Numbered from the stretch's first letter, positions 1 to 9,942 are shown. The stretch: 64,000 nucleotides of DNA from Sphingobium xanthum (GCF_019737615.1 NZ_JAHKKS010000003.1:100001-164000), one strand, 5' to 3'. Made by a program: numbers and translations. The notes: generated from the letters alone by a model not told the origin.

Positions 1-314
1 GGCTCTGTGCCTATCCGGCCTTCGCACTCGTCACCGCGCGCATCGCCGGCGGCCTCATCGGCCTGCGCTTCCGCACACTCGCCGCGTCCGTCGCGCCCGG
101 CTTCATCTCGGCGACGGCGATGGCGCTGGTCGTGATGGGAGTCGATTCGCTGCTCCCGCCGCTCGCCGCGCCGATTCGCCTCACCATTCTCGTCGCCGTC
201 GGCGCCGGCAGCTTTGTCGGCCTGCTTGCTCTTGTCTCGCGCGAGACGATCCGCGAGCTGATCGAGCTCGTGATCCGTCGCAGGCCACCCGCGTCGGAGG
301 CGGAACCCGCCTGA
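1..314 (+). CDS. Membrane protein, C-terminal end only; probable polysaccharide/oligosaccharide flippase
   Basis: The reading frame is open from the window edge and stops at TGA 312-314, so only about the last 103 residues are visible. They are strongly hydrophobic. Roughly three membrane segments alternate with short basic loops, and a charged tail rich in Arg and Glu ends in SEAEPA. Alternating helices rich in Ala, Leu and Val with a basic cytoplasmic tail suit the end of a Wzx/MOP-type exporter of lipid-linked polysaccharide. No catalytic motif is present, and the N-terminal part that would settle the family lies outside the window. Membrane location is well supported; the flippase call is a weak inference. 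Confidence 0.55.
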   Translation, partial: LCAYPAFALVTARIAGGLIGLRFRTLAASVAPGFISATAMALVVMGVDSLLPPLAAPIRLTILVAVGAGSFVGLLALVSRETIRELIELVIRRRPPASEAEPA

Positions 315-336
315 CCCGGACCTGCCTGATTCGGCG

Positions 337-765
337 TCAGGCGCTCTGGATGTAGCTGCGCATCGCCTCGGCTTCCGATTCGATCTTGTCCATGCGCCAT
401 TTGACGAGATCGCCGATGCTGACGAACCCGACCATCCGCCCGCCCTCGACGATCGGCAGATGGCGGATGCGCCGCTTCGTCATCAGGGAAAGCGCTGAGA
501 TGATCGGCGTGTCGCCGGGGATCGTCACCGCCGGCGCCGTCATCACCTCGCCGACCGGCCGCTCGAGCAGCGAGGCGCCCTCGCGCGCCAGTCCGTAGAG
601 CACGTCACGCTCGGAAAAAATGCCGAGCACCCGCCCGTCCTCCAGGATCGGCACGCAGCCTATGCGTTTGTCCGCCAGCAATGCGACAACATGTGCGACG
701 CTGTCCGTGCGTTTCGCCGATACGATCGCCCCCCGCGAATCGCTGACAAATGCGCTGACCGTCAT
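337..765 (-). CDS. CBS-domain pair protein
   Basis: This 142-residue protein consists almost entirely of two CBS domains. The first covers about residues 8-62 (VAHVVALLADKRIGCVPILE, then GIFSERDV) and the second about 72-125 (VGEVMTAPAVTIPGD, then RRIRHLPIVEGG and GFVSIGDLVKWRM). A Bateman pair usually binds adenosine nucleotides and regulates a partner, but here there is no effector domain, so the partner is unknown. The ATG at 763-765 follows a good ribosome site (GGAGGG). Stand-alone CBS pairs of this length are common in alphaproteobacteria. It converges with the preceding membrane gene and shows no operon link. Confidence 0.9.
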   Translation of the reverse strand: MTVSAFVSDSRGAIVSAKRTDSVAHVVALLADKRIGCVPILEDGRVLGIFSERDVLYGLAREGASLLERPVGEVMTAPAVTIPGDTPIISALSLMTKRRIRHLPIVEGGRMVGFVSIGDLVKWRMDKIESEAEAMRSYIQSA

Positions 766-900
766 CTTACCCTCCGCTTCTCATTGAACCGGGCCGGTCG
801 ACATCTGTGTGCGGACCGGCGAGCGGCCTGAGTGGAGACGCGACTATGCGCCTGTCCGCGGCAAGCGTCAAAGGCGTTGATCGGCACGGAGTGCCCCAAT

Positions 901-1215
901 ATGGCGATGTCCATGGTGCCCAAACCCGGCCTCGATGATCCGCACCAGGCGCAATTCGCCTGGTCGCGCTTCCGCAGCATCCTGTGGGCGATGGCGGCGT
1001 TCTCGCTGGCGGCCGGTCTCGCCGTCGCTGCGCTCATCTGGTGGACCAATGGCCCCGTGCCCTGGATCTTCGTGGTGATGATCGTCGCCGGCGTCTGGGC
1101 GACCATCATGATGGCGGCCCTGCTGATGGGACTCATGTTCCTTTCCAGCGGAACGGGTCATGACCATCAAGTCGATGACCGGGTCAGCAAGGACGTCCTC
1201 GGCGACGAGGAATAG
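901..1215 (+). CDS. Small two-helix membrane protein of unknown function
   Basis: The 104-residue protein has two predicted membrane helices, about residues 27-48 (ILWAMAAFSLAAGLAVAALI) and 54-80 (WIFVVMIVAGVWATIMMAAL). Both termini are polar, and the tail is acidic (DDRVSKDVLGDEE). I placed the start at ATG 901 because CGGAG lies a suitable distance upstream; the longer in-frame start at 832 would add an unlikely Cys- and Arg-rich leader. A second ATG at 907 is possible. I recognise no family motif. It stands alone between divergent and convergent neighbours, so context gives no role. Confidence 0.65.
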   Translation: MAMSMVPKPGLDDPHQAQFAWSRFRSILWAMAAFSLAAGLAVAALIWWTNGPVPWIFVVMIVAGVWATIMMAALLMGLMFLSSGTGHDHQVDDRVSKDVLGDEE

Positions 1216-1251
1216 GGCTTGAGTTGGTGAATTGGCGAGGTGGCCGCTGTC

Positions 1252-1275
1252 GCCCCTCCTCTGAAGAGGAGGGGC
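1252..1275. repeat. Perfect GC-rich hairpin, probable short relative of the intergenic palindrome family
   Basis: Two 11-base arms (GCCCCTCCTCT and its complement) flank a 2-base loop. The CCCCTCC/GGAGGGG ends match the tips of the larger elements at 3349, 4591 and 10522. It sits just after a plus-strand gene and has no T-run on either side, so it is a poor intrinsic terminator. Confidence 0.6.
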
Positions 1276-1346
1276 TAAAGGCAGCAATCGCTCGCATCCG
1301 GACAGGCGGCTGTCTTGAGCCTGCGACCCAGCCGCTCCCAAAAGCC

Positions 1347-1387
1347 CAAATGAAAAGGAGCGCGACCCACGCCGGTGGATCGCGCTC
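1347..1387 (-). terminator. Rho-independent terminator of the DUF4167 gene
   Basis: On the minus strand a 13-bp stem (1375-1387 pairing with 1358-1370, one imperfect pair) closes a 4-base loop. A T-rich run (CTTTTCATTT) follows it. It lies 37 bases beyond the stop codon at 1424, the expected place for the terminator of the hisS-prfA-prmC-DUF4167 direction of transcription. Confidence 0.7.
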
Positions 1388-1423
1388 TTGCTTTCTCGGC
1401 CCGCCCGAAGGCGGACGTATCTT

Positions 1424-2179
1424 TTACTCGGCCGCTTCCGGCTGACGCGGACGACGGCCACGGCGCGGCTTGGGCGCGGCCTCCACGACTTCCTCGGGCG
1501 CTGCGTTGCGCGCCGGCTCGTCATCGACCTCGATGCGGCCGATCGAGGGCGGAAGGCCCGGCAGGCCGATGTCGCCATCGGCGTCATTATCGTCGTTGGC
1601 GAAATTCTGCTGCTGCCGATCCTGGCCGCGTTCGCCACGATCACGGTCGTTGGCGCCACGGTCGTTGCCACCGCGGTCATTGCCACGCTCGCCGCGATCC
1701 GCACGCTCGCCCCGACCACGACTGCTGTCACGATCGCGACCATTGTCACGATCGCGGTTGTTGTCACGGTCGCGGCGCGGGCGCTGCTCGTACTGCTGCT
1801 GGGGCTGCGGCGCGAACTCGTCCGACTCGTCGCCGGTGTCGATCATGTCATCGGCATCGTCGCCGCCGTCCTGATCGCCTTCATCGTTGCGGCGGAAGCG
1901 CTGCTGATGCTCTTCCTGCCGTGAGCGATTGTCGGCCAGCACACGAAAATAATGGTCGGCGAACTGGAAATAATATTCGGCGTTCACCCGATCGCCCGCC
2001 ATCTGCGCATCACGCGCGAGGTTGCGATATTTTTCGAGCAGCTGCGCCGCATTGCCGCGGGCGCGGTTGTCGATCCGGTTGCCGGAATCTCCATTGCCGC
2101 GATTGCCACCACCGCCGCCATTCTGGCGGGGGTTATTGTTCCGGCCGCGACGGCGACCGGCCTGACGATTGTTGATCAA
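1424..2179 (-). CDS. DUF4167 family protein with low-complexity Arg/Asn/Asp region
   Basis: The first ~85 residues are the conserved DUF4167 core: a basic start (NNRQAGRRRGRNN), a Gly/Asn linker, then the helical stretch AAQLLEKYRNLARDAQMAGD and NAEYYFQFADHYFRVLAD. About residues 125-200 are low-complexity runs of DRD, NDRG and RGER, encoded by imperfect direct repeats at about 1630-1790. The tail is basic (KPRRGRRPRQPEAAE). The function of this alphaproteobacterial family is not established; its composition suggests nucleic-acid binding. The start is TTG at 2179, preceded by AGGGACG. It lies downstream of prmC, its usual place in this class. Confidence 0.88.
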   Translation of the reverse strand: MINNRQAGRRRGRNNNPRQNGGGGGNRGNGDSGNRIDNRARGNAAQLLEKYRNLARDAQMAGDRVNAEYYFQFADHYFRVLADNRSRQEEHQQRFRRNDEGDQDGGDDADDMIDTGDESDEFAPQPQQQYEQRPRRDRDNNRDRDNGRDRDSSRGRGERADRGERGNDRGGNDRGANDRDRGERGQDRQQQNFANDDNDADGDIGLPGLPPSIGRIEVDDEPARNAAPEEVVEAAPKPRRGRRPRQPEAAE

Positions 2180-2456
2180 AGGTTCGTCCCTATGCTCTCA
2201 ACCAAAACCTCGGCGCCTTCGCCATGAGAAGGCCTGAAACGCTCGTGAATCACCTCGATGGCGGAGCGGCCACGAATGACCGCTGCGCCCCGCGCTTCGG
2301 CCAACGGCTCCATCTCAGAACGCCGCCAAAACTGTGGGAGCAGGCCGCTGGTCCTGGCGCCATGCGCAGGGACTGGAGCAGCTCTGTAAGTCGCAGATAG
2401 TCGCTCCCGCACTCCAAACCAAGAGAAAATCGCATGCAAGGGTTAAAAAGGAACTT

Positions 2457-3335
2457 TCAGGCCTGCCCGAAATGCGATTCGATCGCGTCATCGGCGCTCA
2501 TGAGCAGCGCCCGCGCCCTGCCGCCCAGATCGCGCGCGACCTTCACGCTGAAGCCCTGTGCGACGAACAGCGCACCGGCACTGGCCGCCTGATCGAAGCC
2601 GATCTCGAAGATCGCGATGCCGCCCGGCGCCAGCAGCCCACGCAATTGCCCGGCCAGGGTCCGATAGTCGTCCAGCCCGTCCGGCCCGGCAAACAGGGCG
2701 CTTGCCGGCTCATAGCGCGCGACATCCGGCGGCAACATTGCGCTCGTCGCGATATAGGGCGGGTTGCACAGGATGAGGTCAAAGCGCTCGTCCAGCCCCG
2801 CGCCCCAATCCCCCAGCCGGAACGTCGCGCAATCGGCCATGCCGCATCGGGCGGCATTTTCGCGCGCGACCGCGATCGCGGCGGCCGACCTGTCGATGCC
2901 GACACCGCTCGCCTCACCCCACATGTCGAGCGCCGCCAGCAGCAGCGCGCCGGACCCGGTGCCGAGATCGAGGATGCGTCGCGGCGGCGCGCGATGGCCG
3001 AACAGCTTGATCGCCGCATCGATCAGCGTCTCACTGTCCGCCCTCGGCACGAGGACATCCGGCGTGACCTTGAGCGTGAGCGTCCAGAAGTCGCGCTCGC
3101 CGAGAATATAGGCGATCGGTTCATGCGCCAGACGGCGGGCAAGCAGGGTGTCGGCCGCTTCCGGCGCGTGGAGCGACGGCAGCGCAAGAATCATGTCTTC
3201 GCGGCGCAGGCCGAGCGCGTGCGCCGCGATAAGCTCGGCGTCGAGCCGTGGCGTGTCGCCGACGCTCGCAAGCCGCGCCGTCGCATCGCGTAGCCAGTCG
3301 GCGAGCGGTATTCCGTTGCCGGCGAGTTCCGTCAC
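2457..3335 (-). CDS. prmC: Release factor glutamine methyltransferase PrmC
   Basis: PrmC uses S-adenosylmethionine to methylate the Gln of the GGQ motif in RF1 and RF2. The 292-residue protein has the helical substrate-binding N-terminus (to about residue 90), the SAM motif I (RILDLGTGSGALLLA, near 120) and the diagnostic catalytic NPPY (near 195). The start is GTG 3333-3335 with AAGGAAG just upstream. It lies directly downstream of prfA, which encodes its substrate, separated by a 126-bp palindromic repeat. Length and motifs are normal for the family. Confidence 0.96.
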   Translation of the reverse strand: MTELAGNGIPLADWLRDATARLASVGDTPRLDAELIAAHALGLRREDMILALPSLHAPEAADTLLARRLAHEPIAYILGERDFWTLTLKVTPDVLVPRADSETLIDAAIKLFGHRAPPRRILDLGTGSGALLLAALDMWGEASGVGIDRSAAAIAVARENAARCGMADCATFRLGDWGAGLDERFDLILCNPPYIATSAMLPPDVARYEPASALFAGPDGLDDYRTLAGQLRGLLAPGGIAIFEIGFDQAASAGALFVAQGFSVKVARDLGGRARALLMSADDAIESHFGQA

Positions 3336-3348
3336 GCTACTTCCTTAA

Positions 3349-3474
3349 GCCCCTCTCCTTCAGGGGAGGGGGAAGGGGTGGGGTTGCCGCGCAGCGGCAT
3401 CTGCGAAAGCTTAAATTTCAGGAACACGCTGCGCGTGTCACCCACCCCCAACCCCTCCCTTGAAAGGGAGGGGC
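3349..3474. repeat. Intergenic palindromic element between prfA and prmC
   Basis: The outer ends are inverted copies: GCCCCTCTCCTTCAGGGGAG at the left and CCCTTGAAAGGGAGGGGC at the right, each able to form its own hairpin. The interior carries TTGCCGCGCAGCGGCAT, also found in the element at 4591, and a central hairpin (ACACGCTGCGCGTGT). The element fills almost the whole gap between two genes of the same direction. It looks like a REP/MITE-like repeat rather than a promoter. Confidence 0.75.
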
Positions 3475-3495
3475 GACGAAGTAGGAAGAACCGCC

Positions 3496-4575
<1,080 letters not shown>

Positions 4576-4590
4576 CAGCTTTTCTTCTTT

Positions 4591-4777
4591 AACCCCTCCC
4601 CTTCAGGGGAGGTGCAAGGGGTGGGGTTGCCGCGCAGCGGCATCAAAGCAGCGGGCGGGGCTGAGAACGCGCTCACGCGCGTCACCCACCCAGCATCAGG
4701 TAAACAGCGCCCCGCGCTGTTTAGGTCATGCCGGGGGCATGACCGACCTGATGCGCCCTCCCTTGAAAGGGAGGGGT
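4591..4777. repeat. Intergenic palindromic element between hisS and prfA, with an extra inserted structure
   Basis: The ends (ACCCCTCCCCTTCAGGGGAG and CCCTCCCTTGAAAGGGAGGG) and the internal TTGCCGCGCAGCGGCAT match the element at 3349. The right half is longer because it holds a 62-base perfectly paired three-stem structure at 4693-4754, listed separately. The element fills the gap between two genes of the same operon direction. Confidence 0.75.
4693..4754. other. Perfect three-way-junction inverted repeat inside an intergenic element
   Basis: Three 9-bp stems with no mismatch are arranged as a cloverleaf: GCATCAGGT (4693-4701) pairs with ACCTGATGC (4746-4754); AAACAGCGC (4702-4710) with GCGCTGTTT (4714-4722) across a CCC loop; GGTCATGCC (4724-4732) with GGCATGACC (4736-4744) across a GGG loop. 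Single bases A 4723 and G 4745 link the arms. No coding sequence runs through it. Either strand could form it as RNA, and the DNA could form a cruciform. Confidence 0.7.
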
Positions 4778-4795
4778 TCGAAATAAGAGCATGCC

Positions 4796-6037
4796 TCACG
4801 GCGCGATGCTGCGAAAAATGGCGGTGACCATATCATGCTGCGGCGTCCCCGGCCCGGAGCGGATATTGGCCAGCGGCTTGCCATTCTCCATCACGAACGA
4901 GACCAGCACGCGCGCCGGAATCCTGGCCGCCTTGTCGAAGCGCTTGCGCGGCGAGCCGGTCGCGACGATGTCCGCCGAGAGACCCGCGCGACGCAGCGCG
5001 TTCAGCGCCTTGATCGCCTGATCCCGCGCGCCATCGTCCTCGACCGCGATAACCGCGTCCAGCGTCGTGCTCGGCGCCTGATCCAGTAGCATCGCCAGCC
5101 GCTCGATCCCCGCAGCCCAGCCGACCGCCGGCGTGTGCGGGCCGCCCAGCGCCTCGATCAGCCCGTCATAGCGCCCGCCGCCCAGCACTGTGCCCTGCGC
5201 GCCCAGCCGGTCGGTCACGAACTCGAAGGCCGTGTGCCGATAATAATCCAGCCCGCGCACCAGATGCGGATTGCGCGTCCAGGCGACACTGGCCGCGTCG
5301 AGCGCCTTGGTCACACCCTCGAAGAAGGCGCCGGCTTCGCTCGACATATAAGCGTCGATCTCCGGCGCCGCGTCGGCGATCGGCCGGTCGCGCGGGTCCT
5401 TGCTGTCGAGGATGCGCAGCGGGTTCTTGAGCAGCCGCTCCTGGCTCTCTTCCGAGAGATCGCCGCGATGCCCCTCGAAATGCGCCACCAAGGCTTCGCG
5501 CCAGGCATCGCGTGTCGCGCTGTCGCCCAGCGTGTTAAGCGTCAGGGTCACGCCCTCGCTGATGCCCAGTTCCTTGAGCAACTGATCCGCGAGGATCAGC
5601 AACTCCGCATCGGCCAGCGGCTCGGCCGCGCCGATGATCTCGGCATCGATCTGGTGGAACTGGCGATAGCGCCCCTTTTGCGGCCGCTCGTAGCGAAACA
5701 GCGGGCCGTGCGTCGCCACCTTGAGCGGCGCGAACTGCTGCCAGCCCTCGGTGATATAGGCGCGAGCGATCCCCGCCGTGAACTCCGGCCGCAGCGTCAC
5801 CGAATCCCCGCCGCGATCCTCGAACGTGTACATCTCCTTGGAGACGACATCCGTGGTCTCGCCCAGCGAGCGCGAGAAGACCGAGGTCTGCTCGAACACC
5901 GGCACTTCGATCCGCTTGAAGCCATAGAGCTTGCGCACGCGCTCGAACGTCTCGACCACATACGTGAACCGATCCGCCATATCGCCGAGCATGTCCTGCG
6001 TGCCGCGAATGGGCCGGGGTGTCTGGATCTTCGCCAT
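4796..6037 (-). CDS. hisS: Histidyl-tRNA synthetase
   Basis: This class II synthetase charges tRNA-His. The 413-residue protein shows motif 2 ([21 protein letters not shown], about residues 110-130), the histidine-binding signature ([15 protein letters not shown], about 260), motif 3 ([14 protein letters not shown] followed by GWAAGIERL), and a C-terminal anticodon-binding domain from about 325. It starts at ATG 6035-6037 within [16 protein letters not shown], typical of HisS. It is the first gene of the minus-strand run hisS-prfA-prmC-DUF4167 and is divergent from the GFA-type gene. Confidence 0.97.
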   Translation of the reverse strand: MAKIQTPRPIRGTQDMLGDMADRFTYVVETFERVRKLYGFKRIEVPVFEQTSVFSRSLGETTDVVSKEMYTFEDRGGDSVTLRPEFTAGIARAYITEGWQQFAPLKVATHGPLFRYERPQKGRYRQFHQIDAEIIGAAEPLADAELLILADQLLKELGISEGVTLTLNTLGDSATRDAWREALVAHFEGHRGDLSEESQERLLKNPLRILDSKDPRDRPIADAAPEIDAYMSSEAGAFFEGVTKALDAASVAWTRNPHLVRGLDYYRHTAFEFVTDRLGAQGTVLGGGRYDGLIEALGGPHTPAVGWAAGIERLAMLLDQAPSTTLDAVIAVEDDGARDQAIKALNALRRAGLSADIVATGSPRKRFDKAARIPARVLVSFVMENGKPLANIRSGPGTPQHDMVTAIFRSIAP

Positions 6038-6138
6038 GGGCAGCGCCTCTAGCGGGATTCATCCCGCAAGGGAACAACGTTGCCGTGCAGCGATGTTCCT
6101 GATACGTTCCATCTCACAGAGTCTTGAGGAGAGCAGTC

Positions 6139-6549
6139 ATGACCAGGGAACTCGAAGGCAGCTGCCAATGCGGCGCGGTGCGGTACGGCGTCTCCGGAGA
6201 GCCGGTCTATGCGGCGCTCTGCCATTGCAAGGATTGCCGCAAGTCCGCTGGCGCGCCAGCCGTCCATTGGGCCGCGTTCACCGAGGCGCAGTTCCGCCTC
6301 ATCGCCGGCGAACCGAAGGAATATCGCTCGTCCGAACATGCCAGCCGCAATTTCTGCCCGACCTGCGGCACCGGCCTCTTCTATCGCAATCCGGCCGTGC
6401 TGCCCGGTATCGTCGATATCCAGGCTGCGACGCTGGACGACGCCACGGCGCTCCCGCCGCAGATCCATGTCCAGACCGCGGAGCGCGTCGCCTGGATGGA
6501 TGCGGCCGATGCCCTGCCCAAGTTCGAGCGCTATCCCAGCGGCGGCTGA
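6139..6549 (+). CDS. GFA/CENP-V family zinc-binding protein
   Basis: The family fold carries structural and reactive zinc sites, and some members have been described as glutathione-dependent formaldehyde-activating enzymes. The 136-residue protein has the three expected cysteine clusters: GSCQCGAVRY (residues 8-17), ALCHCKDCRKSAGAP (about 31-45) and NFCPTCGTGLFYR (about 74-86). I start it at ATG 6139, which has GAGGAGAG upstream, rather than the in-frame TTG at 6124. It is monocistronic, divergent from hisS and followed by a palindromic repeat. The family is clear; the substrate is not. Confidence 0.92.
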   Translation: MTRELEGSCQCGAVRYGVSGEPVYAALCHCKDCRKSAGAPAVHWAAFTEAQFRLIAGEPKEYRSSEHASRNFCPTCGTGLFYRNPAVLPGIVDIQAATLDDATALPPQIHVQTAERVAWMDAADALPKFERYPSGG

Positions 6550-6553
6550 CCTT

Positions 6554-6629
6554 CCCTCGCCCCCTTCAGGGGGAGAGGATACGGAGCCTTGTCGCGCAGC
6601 GGCTAGGCGCAGTTGGAGAGGGGGCGGCA
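6554..6629. repeat. Degenerate copy of the intergenic palindromic element
   Basis: The left tip is a hairpin (CGCCCCCTTCAGGGGGAG). TTGTCGCGCAGCGGCT then resembles the TTGCCGCGCAGCGGCAT core of the elements at 3349 and 4591, and the element ends near GAGAGGGGGC. It lies between two convergent genes. Confidence 0.55.
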
Positions 6630-6660
6630 GCGTTGCGCCAAATCCCCTCACCAAGCTTCG

Positions 6661-7770
6661 CTACTCCGCCGCTTCCAGAAACCGATCGTCGATCGAGGCA
6701 TCCGCCTGCCAGCTCTTGATTTCCGGCAGCACCTTCTCGGCGAACAGACGGATATTCTTCACCGCCTCGCTCTGCGGCATGCCGCCGAAATGGACGTGCG
6801 GGAAGAAGCCCTGCGGCTTGTAGATTTCCTTGAGTTCCCACATCCGGTCGAGGATCATCTGCGGCGTGCCGGTGACGACCCCCTTGGCGAAATTGTCGAC
6901 ATAGGGCTCGATCTCGTCGGGCTGCAGCGTCATCTTCTCGTAGCTCTCATAGCCTTTGATGCTCGCGAAGGTGCCCGGCTTGTCGAGGCTGTAGTTCCTG
7001 ATCGCCGCGCGCATCGTGTTGCCGAGATATTTGTGGCCCTGCTCCGCGGCATAGTCGGCGCTCTCGTCGATATAATAATTGCCGCTGACCATCGGGGGAG
7101 GCGGCGCGCTGCCGTCCGCATGCACCTGGCCCCAGATGCCGGCATACATGTCCGGCGGCATCTCCTTGCCGCGCTGGGGCAGCATCAGCACCATATTGCC
7201 GAAGCCGAGCCGTGCGGCCGTGTGCATCGACGTGCCGGAGAGCGATCCGCAGAATTTTCGGCCCTCGAAGCTCTTGAGCGGCGCCGGGCGCAATTCGCGG
7301 CGCGGCTGCTGGATGTGCTTGCCGTCGCCCTCGATCACGCCGGTCTCCAGCGCCGGGATGACCATGTCGAGAATCTCGGCATAAAGCTCGCGCGATTTGG
7401 TCTGGTCGATCCGCAGCCCTTCGAACTCATGTGGCGCAAGGCCGTTGCCGAAACCGAGGATCGCCCGGCCGCGCGAGAGAATGTCGAGATTGATGATGCT
7501 CTCGGCCAGCCGCACCGGGTCGTGCCAGGGCACGATGATGACCTGCGTGCCGAGCTTCACCCGCTTTGTCCGCCCGGCGATATAGGTAAGCAGCTGCAGC
7601 GGATCGTTGGACATCGAGTAGTCGGAGAAATGATGCTCGGTGATCCAGACCGAGTCGAACCCGAGTTCCTCGGCGAGGACGAGGTTCTCCACCTCCTCCT
7701 GCACGAACTGCTGGTCGGGATATCCCTTGCCGCGCTGATGCGCGAAGCCGCTTGCCAGTCCGATATGCAT
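6661..7770 (-). CDS. Luciferase-like (LLM class) flavin-dependent oxidoreductase
   Basis: A TIM-barrel monooxygenase or dehydrogenase of the bacterial luciferase superfamily that uses reduced flavin (FMN or F420; not decided here). In the 369-residue protein the start MHIGLASGFAHQRGKGYPD, the segment FDSVWITEHHFSDYSMSNDP and the RVKLGTQVIIVPWHDPVRLAE stretch are typical, as is the GRAILGFGNGLAPHEFEG loop. I start it at ATG 7768-7770, which follows GAGGAGAGAG; an upstream extension in frame has no such site. It is divergent from the M61 peptidase gene with no operon partner, so the substrate cannot be inferred. Confidence 0.9.
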   Translation of the reverse strand: MHIGLASGFAHQRGKGYPDQQFVQEEVENLVLAEELGFDSVWITEHHFSDYSMSNDPLQLLTYIAGRTKRVKLGTQVIIVPWHDPVRLAESIINLDILSRGRAILGFGNGLAPHEFEGLRIDQTKSRELYAEILDMVIPALETGVIEGDGKHIQQPRRELRPAPLKSFEGRKFCGSLSGTSMHTAARLGFGNMVLMLPQRGKEMPPDMYAGIWGQVHADGSAPPPPMVSGNYYIDESADYAAEQGHKYLGNTMRAAIRNYSLDKPGTFASIKGYESYEKMTLQPDEIEPYVDNFAKGVVTGTPQMILDRMWELKEIYKPQGFFPHVHFGGMPQSEAVKNIRLFAEKVLPEIKSWQADASIDDRFLEAAE

Positions 7771-7941
7771 GTCTCTCTCCTCGTGCCCTGTCCGCCGCGA
7801 ACCTTGCCGGGGCGGGATCATTGCCTTGCTTATCATCCTAGCGCGTTCGACCGCGCGAAACCAGATCGCGAGAGCGCCCTGCTCGCCACAGGACGAAACC
7901 GGTCACTGGACGCGGCTCGCCAATCCCGCCATGTTTGGAGG

Positions 7942-9942
7942 ATGCATTTCTCGAAAAGACACCGCCTTTCGCGCATGGCCCTGACCGGCCTGTTCTCCCT
8001 CGCTCTCCTGCCCGGCCTGGCCGCTGCGCAGGTTTCGGCGACTGATCCCGTTGCAGCGCCTGCCCCGCCGCCACGCTCGGCGCCCAGCGCGCTCCCGGTG
8101 GTGCGCACCGTGCCCGAGGCGCGCGACATCGCCTGGGCCGGCGGGACGATGCGGCTGGAGGTCGACGCGACCGACACGGTCCGCCGAATCCTGCGCGTGC
8201 GCCAAACCATTCCCGTCGCCGGCAGCGGCCCGCTCACTCTGCTGTTCCCCGAGTGGCTGCCCGGCAAGCATGCTCCGCGCGGCGAGATCGAGAAGCTCGC
8301 CGGCCTCGCCTTCACCGCGGACGGCAAGCCGCTCGCCTGGGACCGCGACCCGCTAGACGTCTATGCCTTCCATCTCTCCGTCCCCGCCGGGACGAAGGAA
8401 ATCGTCGCGACTTTCCAGTTCCTCGCGCCCACCGCGTCCAATCAGGGCCGCATCATCCTCACCGACAGCCTGCTCAATCTCCAGTTTCCGAGCGTCTCGC
8501 TCTATCCGGCCGGCTATTATACGCGCCGCCTCCCGATCCAGGCGAGCGTCAAGCTGCCGGACGAGTGGAAAGCGGCCACGGCCCTGCGCGGCACGCACAG
8601 CGGTAGCACGGTCACTTACGAGGCGACCGATTACGACACGCTGGTCGATTCCCCCATCTTCGCGGGCCGCTACAGCCGCACGATCGAACTGGCACCGGAT
8701 GTCAATCTGAACGTCTTCGCCGACAACCCCGAGGAGCTGCAGGCGACGCCCGAGCAGATCGCCATCCACCGCAAGATGGTTGCGCAGGCCGTCGCCCTGT
8801 TCGGCGCGCGGCACTACGACCATTACGACTTTCTGCTGTCCATCTCGGACACTCTGGGGGGCATCGGCCTCGAGCATCATCGCGAGAGCGAGAATGGCGT
8901 AGACCCCGGCTATTTCACCCGCTGGGACGCCGCGATCGGCGATCGCGATCTGCTCGCGCACGAGTTCACGCATAGCTGGAACGGCAAATATCGCAGACCG
9001 GAGCTGCTCTGGACGCCGGACTTCGCGACGCCGATGCAGGACGATCTGCTCTGGCTCTACGAAGGCCAGACGCAGTTCTGGGGCTATGTCCTCTCCGCCC
9101 GCTCGGGTATGCTGAGCAAGGAGGAGACGCTCGACAATCTCGCCGCGATCGCCGCGCGGCTCGACAATACCAAGGGCCGCCAGTGGCGCCCGCTCGACGA
9201 CACGACACACGACCCCATCGTCGCCGCGCGCAGGCCCAAGGGCTGGTCGAGCTGGCAGCGCTCGGAGGACTATTATAATGAAGGCCTGATGATCTGGCTG
9301 GAGGCCGATGCGATCATCCGCCGCGAGACCAACGGCACGAAAAGCCTCGACGATTTCGCCAGCGCCTTCTTCGGCATGAACGATCGCGACTGGGGCGTCC
9401 TCACTTACGGCCGGCAGGACATTGTCGATACGCTGAACAGCGTCGTCGCTTATGGCTGGGACGCCTTCCTGCGCGAGCGGATCGACCGCACCACTCAGGA
9501 AGTGACCAAGGCCGGTATCACCCTCGGCGGCTACCGGCTGGTCTATGGTCCCGCACGCAACCGCGCTGTCGCCGCAACCGAGGCGACCGGCAAATATGTC
9601 GATCAGAGCTTCGGCGTCGGCATGGTCGTGGGCAATGACGGCCTGGTCCAGACCGTCGTGTGGGACAGCCCCGCCTTCAAGGCCGGCTTCGCGATCGGCC
9701 ACCGCATCGTGGCCGTCAACGGCGTCGAATATTCGGCCGATCTGTGGCGCTCGGCGCTCCGCGCGACCGCGGAGAAGCGCGCCCCGCTTTCACTCATCGT
9801 CAAGCAAGACAAACGATACAGCACGATCTCTCTCGATTATTCGGGCGGGCTCCGCTATCCGCGGCTCGAAAAACAGGGAGAGGGAGAATCGAGTCTGGAT
9901 CGTCTGCTCATGGAGCGGACGAGCGAGGCTCCCGTGGGCTAA
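7942..9942 (+). CDS. Exported M61 family metallopeptidase (glycyl-aminopeptidase type) with PDZ domain
   Basis: A secreted zinc peptidase. The 666-residue product begins with a signal peptide (LTGLFSLALLPGLAAAQ, cleavage near residue 28), followed by a beta-rich M61 N-terminal domain. The catalytic HEFTHSWNGKYRRPE gives HExxH, with the downstream Glu in DDLLWLYEGQTQFWG. A C-terminal PDZ-like region (about 545-640; FGVGMVVGNDGLVQTVVWDSPAFKAGF) is normal for the family. The start is uncertain: ATG 7942 abuts GGAGG with no spacing, so ATG 7975 (MALTGLFSL) is also possible, and either gives a signal peptide. ppa follows after 20 bases. Confidence 0.93.
   Translation: MHFSKRHRLSRMALTGLFSLALLPGLAAAQVSATDPVAAPAPPPRSAPSALPVVRTVPEARDIAWAGGTMRLEVDATDTVRRILRVRQTIPVAGSGPLTLLFPEWLPGKHAPRGEIEKLAGLAFTADGKPLAWDRDPLDVYAFHLSVPAGTKEIVATFQFLAPTASNQGRIILTDSLLNLQFPSVSLYPAGYYTRRLPIQASVKLPDEWKAATALRGTHSGSTVTYEATDYDTLVDSPIFAGRYSRTIELAPDVNLNVFADNPEELQATPEQIAIHRKMVAQAVALFGARHYDHYDFLLSISDTLGGIGLEHHRESENGVDPGYFTRWDAAIGDRDLLAHEFTHSWNGKYRRPELLWTPDFATPMQDDLLWLYEGQTQFWGYVLSARSGMLSKEETLDNLAAIAARLDNTKGRQWRPLDDTTHDPIVAARRPKGWSSWQRSEDYYNEGLMIWLEADAIIRRETNGTKSLDDFASAFFGMNDRDWGVLTYGRQDIVDTLNSVVAYGWDAFLRERIDRTTQEVTKAGITLGGYRLVYGPARNRAVAATEATGKYVDQSFGVGMVVGNDGLVQTVVWDSPAFKAGFAIGHRIVAVNGVEYSADLWRSALRATAEKRAPLSLIVKQDKRYSTISLDYSGGLRYPRLEKQGEGESSLDRLLMERTSEAPVG

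Noticed and set aside
1630..1790. Regularly spaced repeats resembling a small array.
   Set aside because: They are codon-level repeats coding for DRD/NDRG runs in DUF4167, in frame and imperfect; not a CRISPR.
2180..2456. Minus-strand frames in the gap between prmC and DUF4167.
   Set aside because: No ribosome site, no domain, and composition unlike neighbours. The gap is probably untranslated leader of the TTG-started DUF4167 gene.
8353..9702. 449-codon minus-strand frame opposite the M61 peptidase gene.
   Set aside because: It is the antisense shadow of a gene with clear HEFTH and PDZ features; its composition has no recognisable domain.
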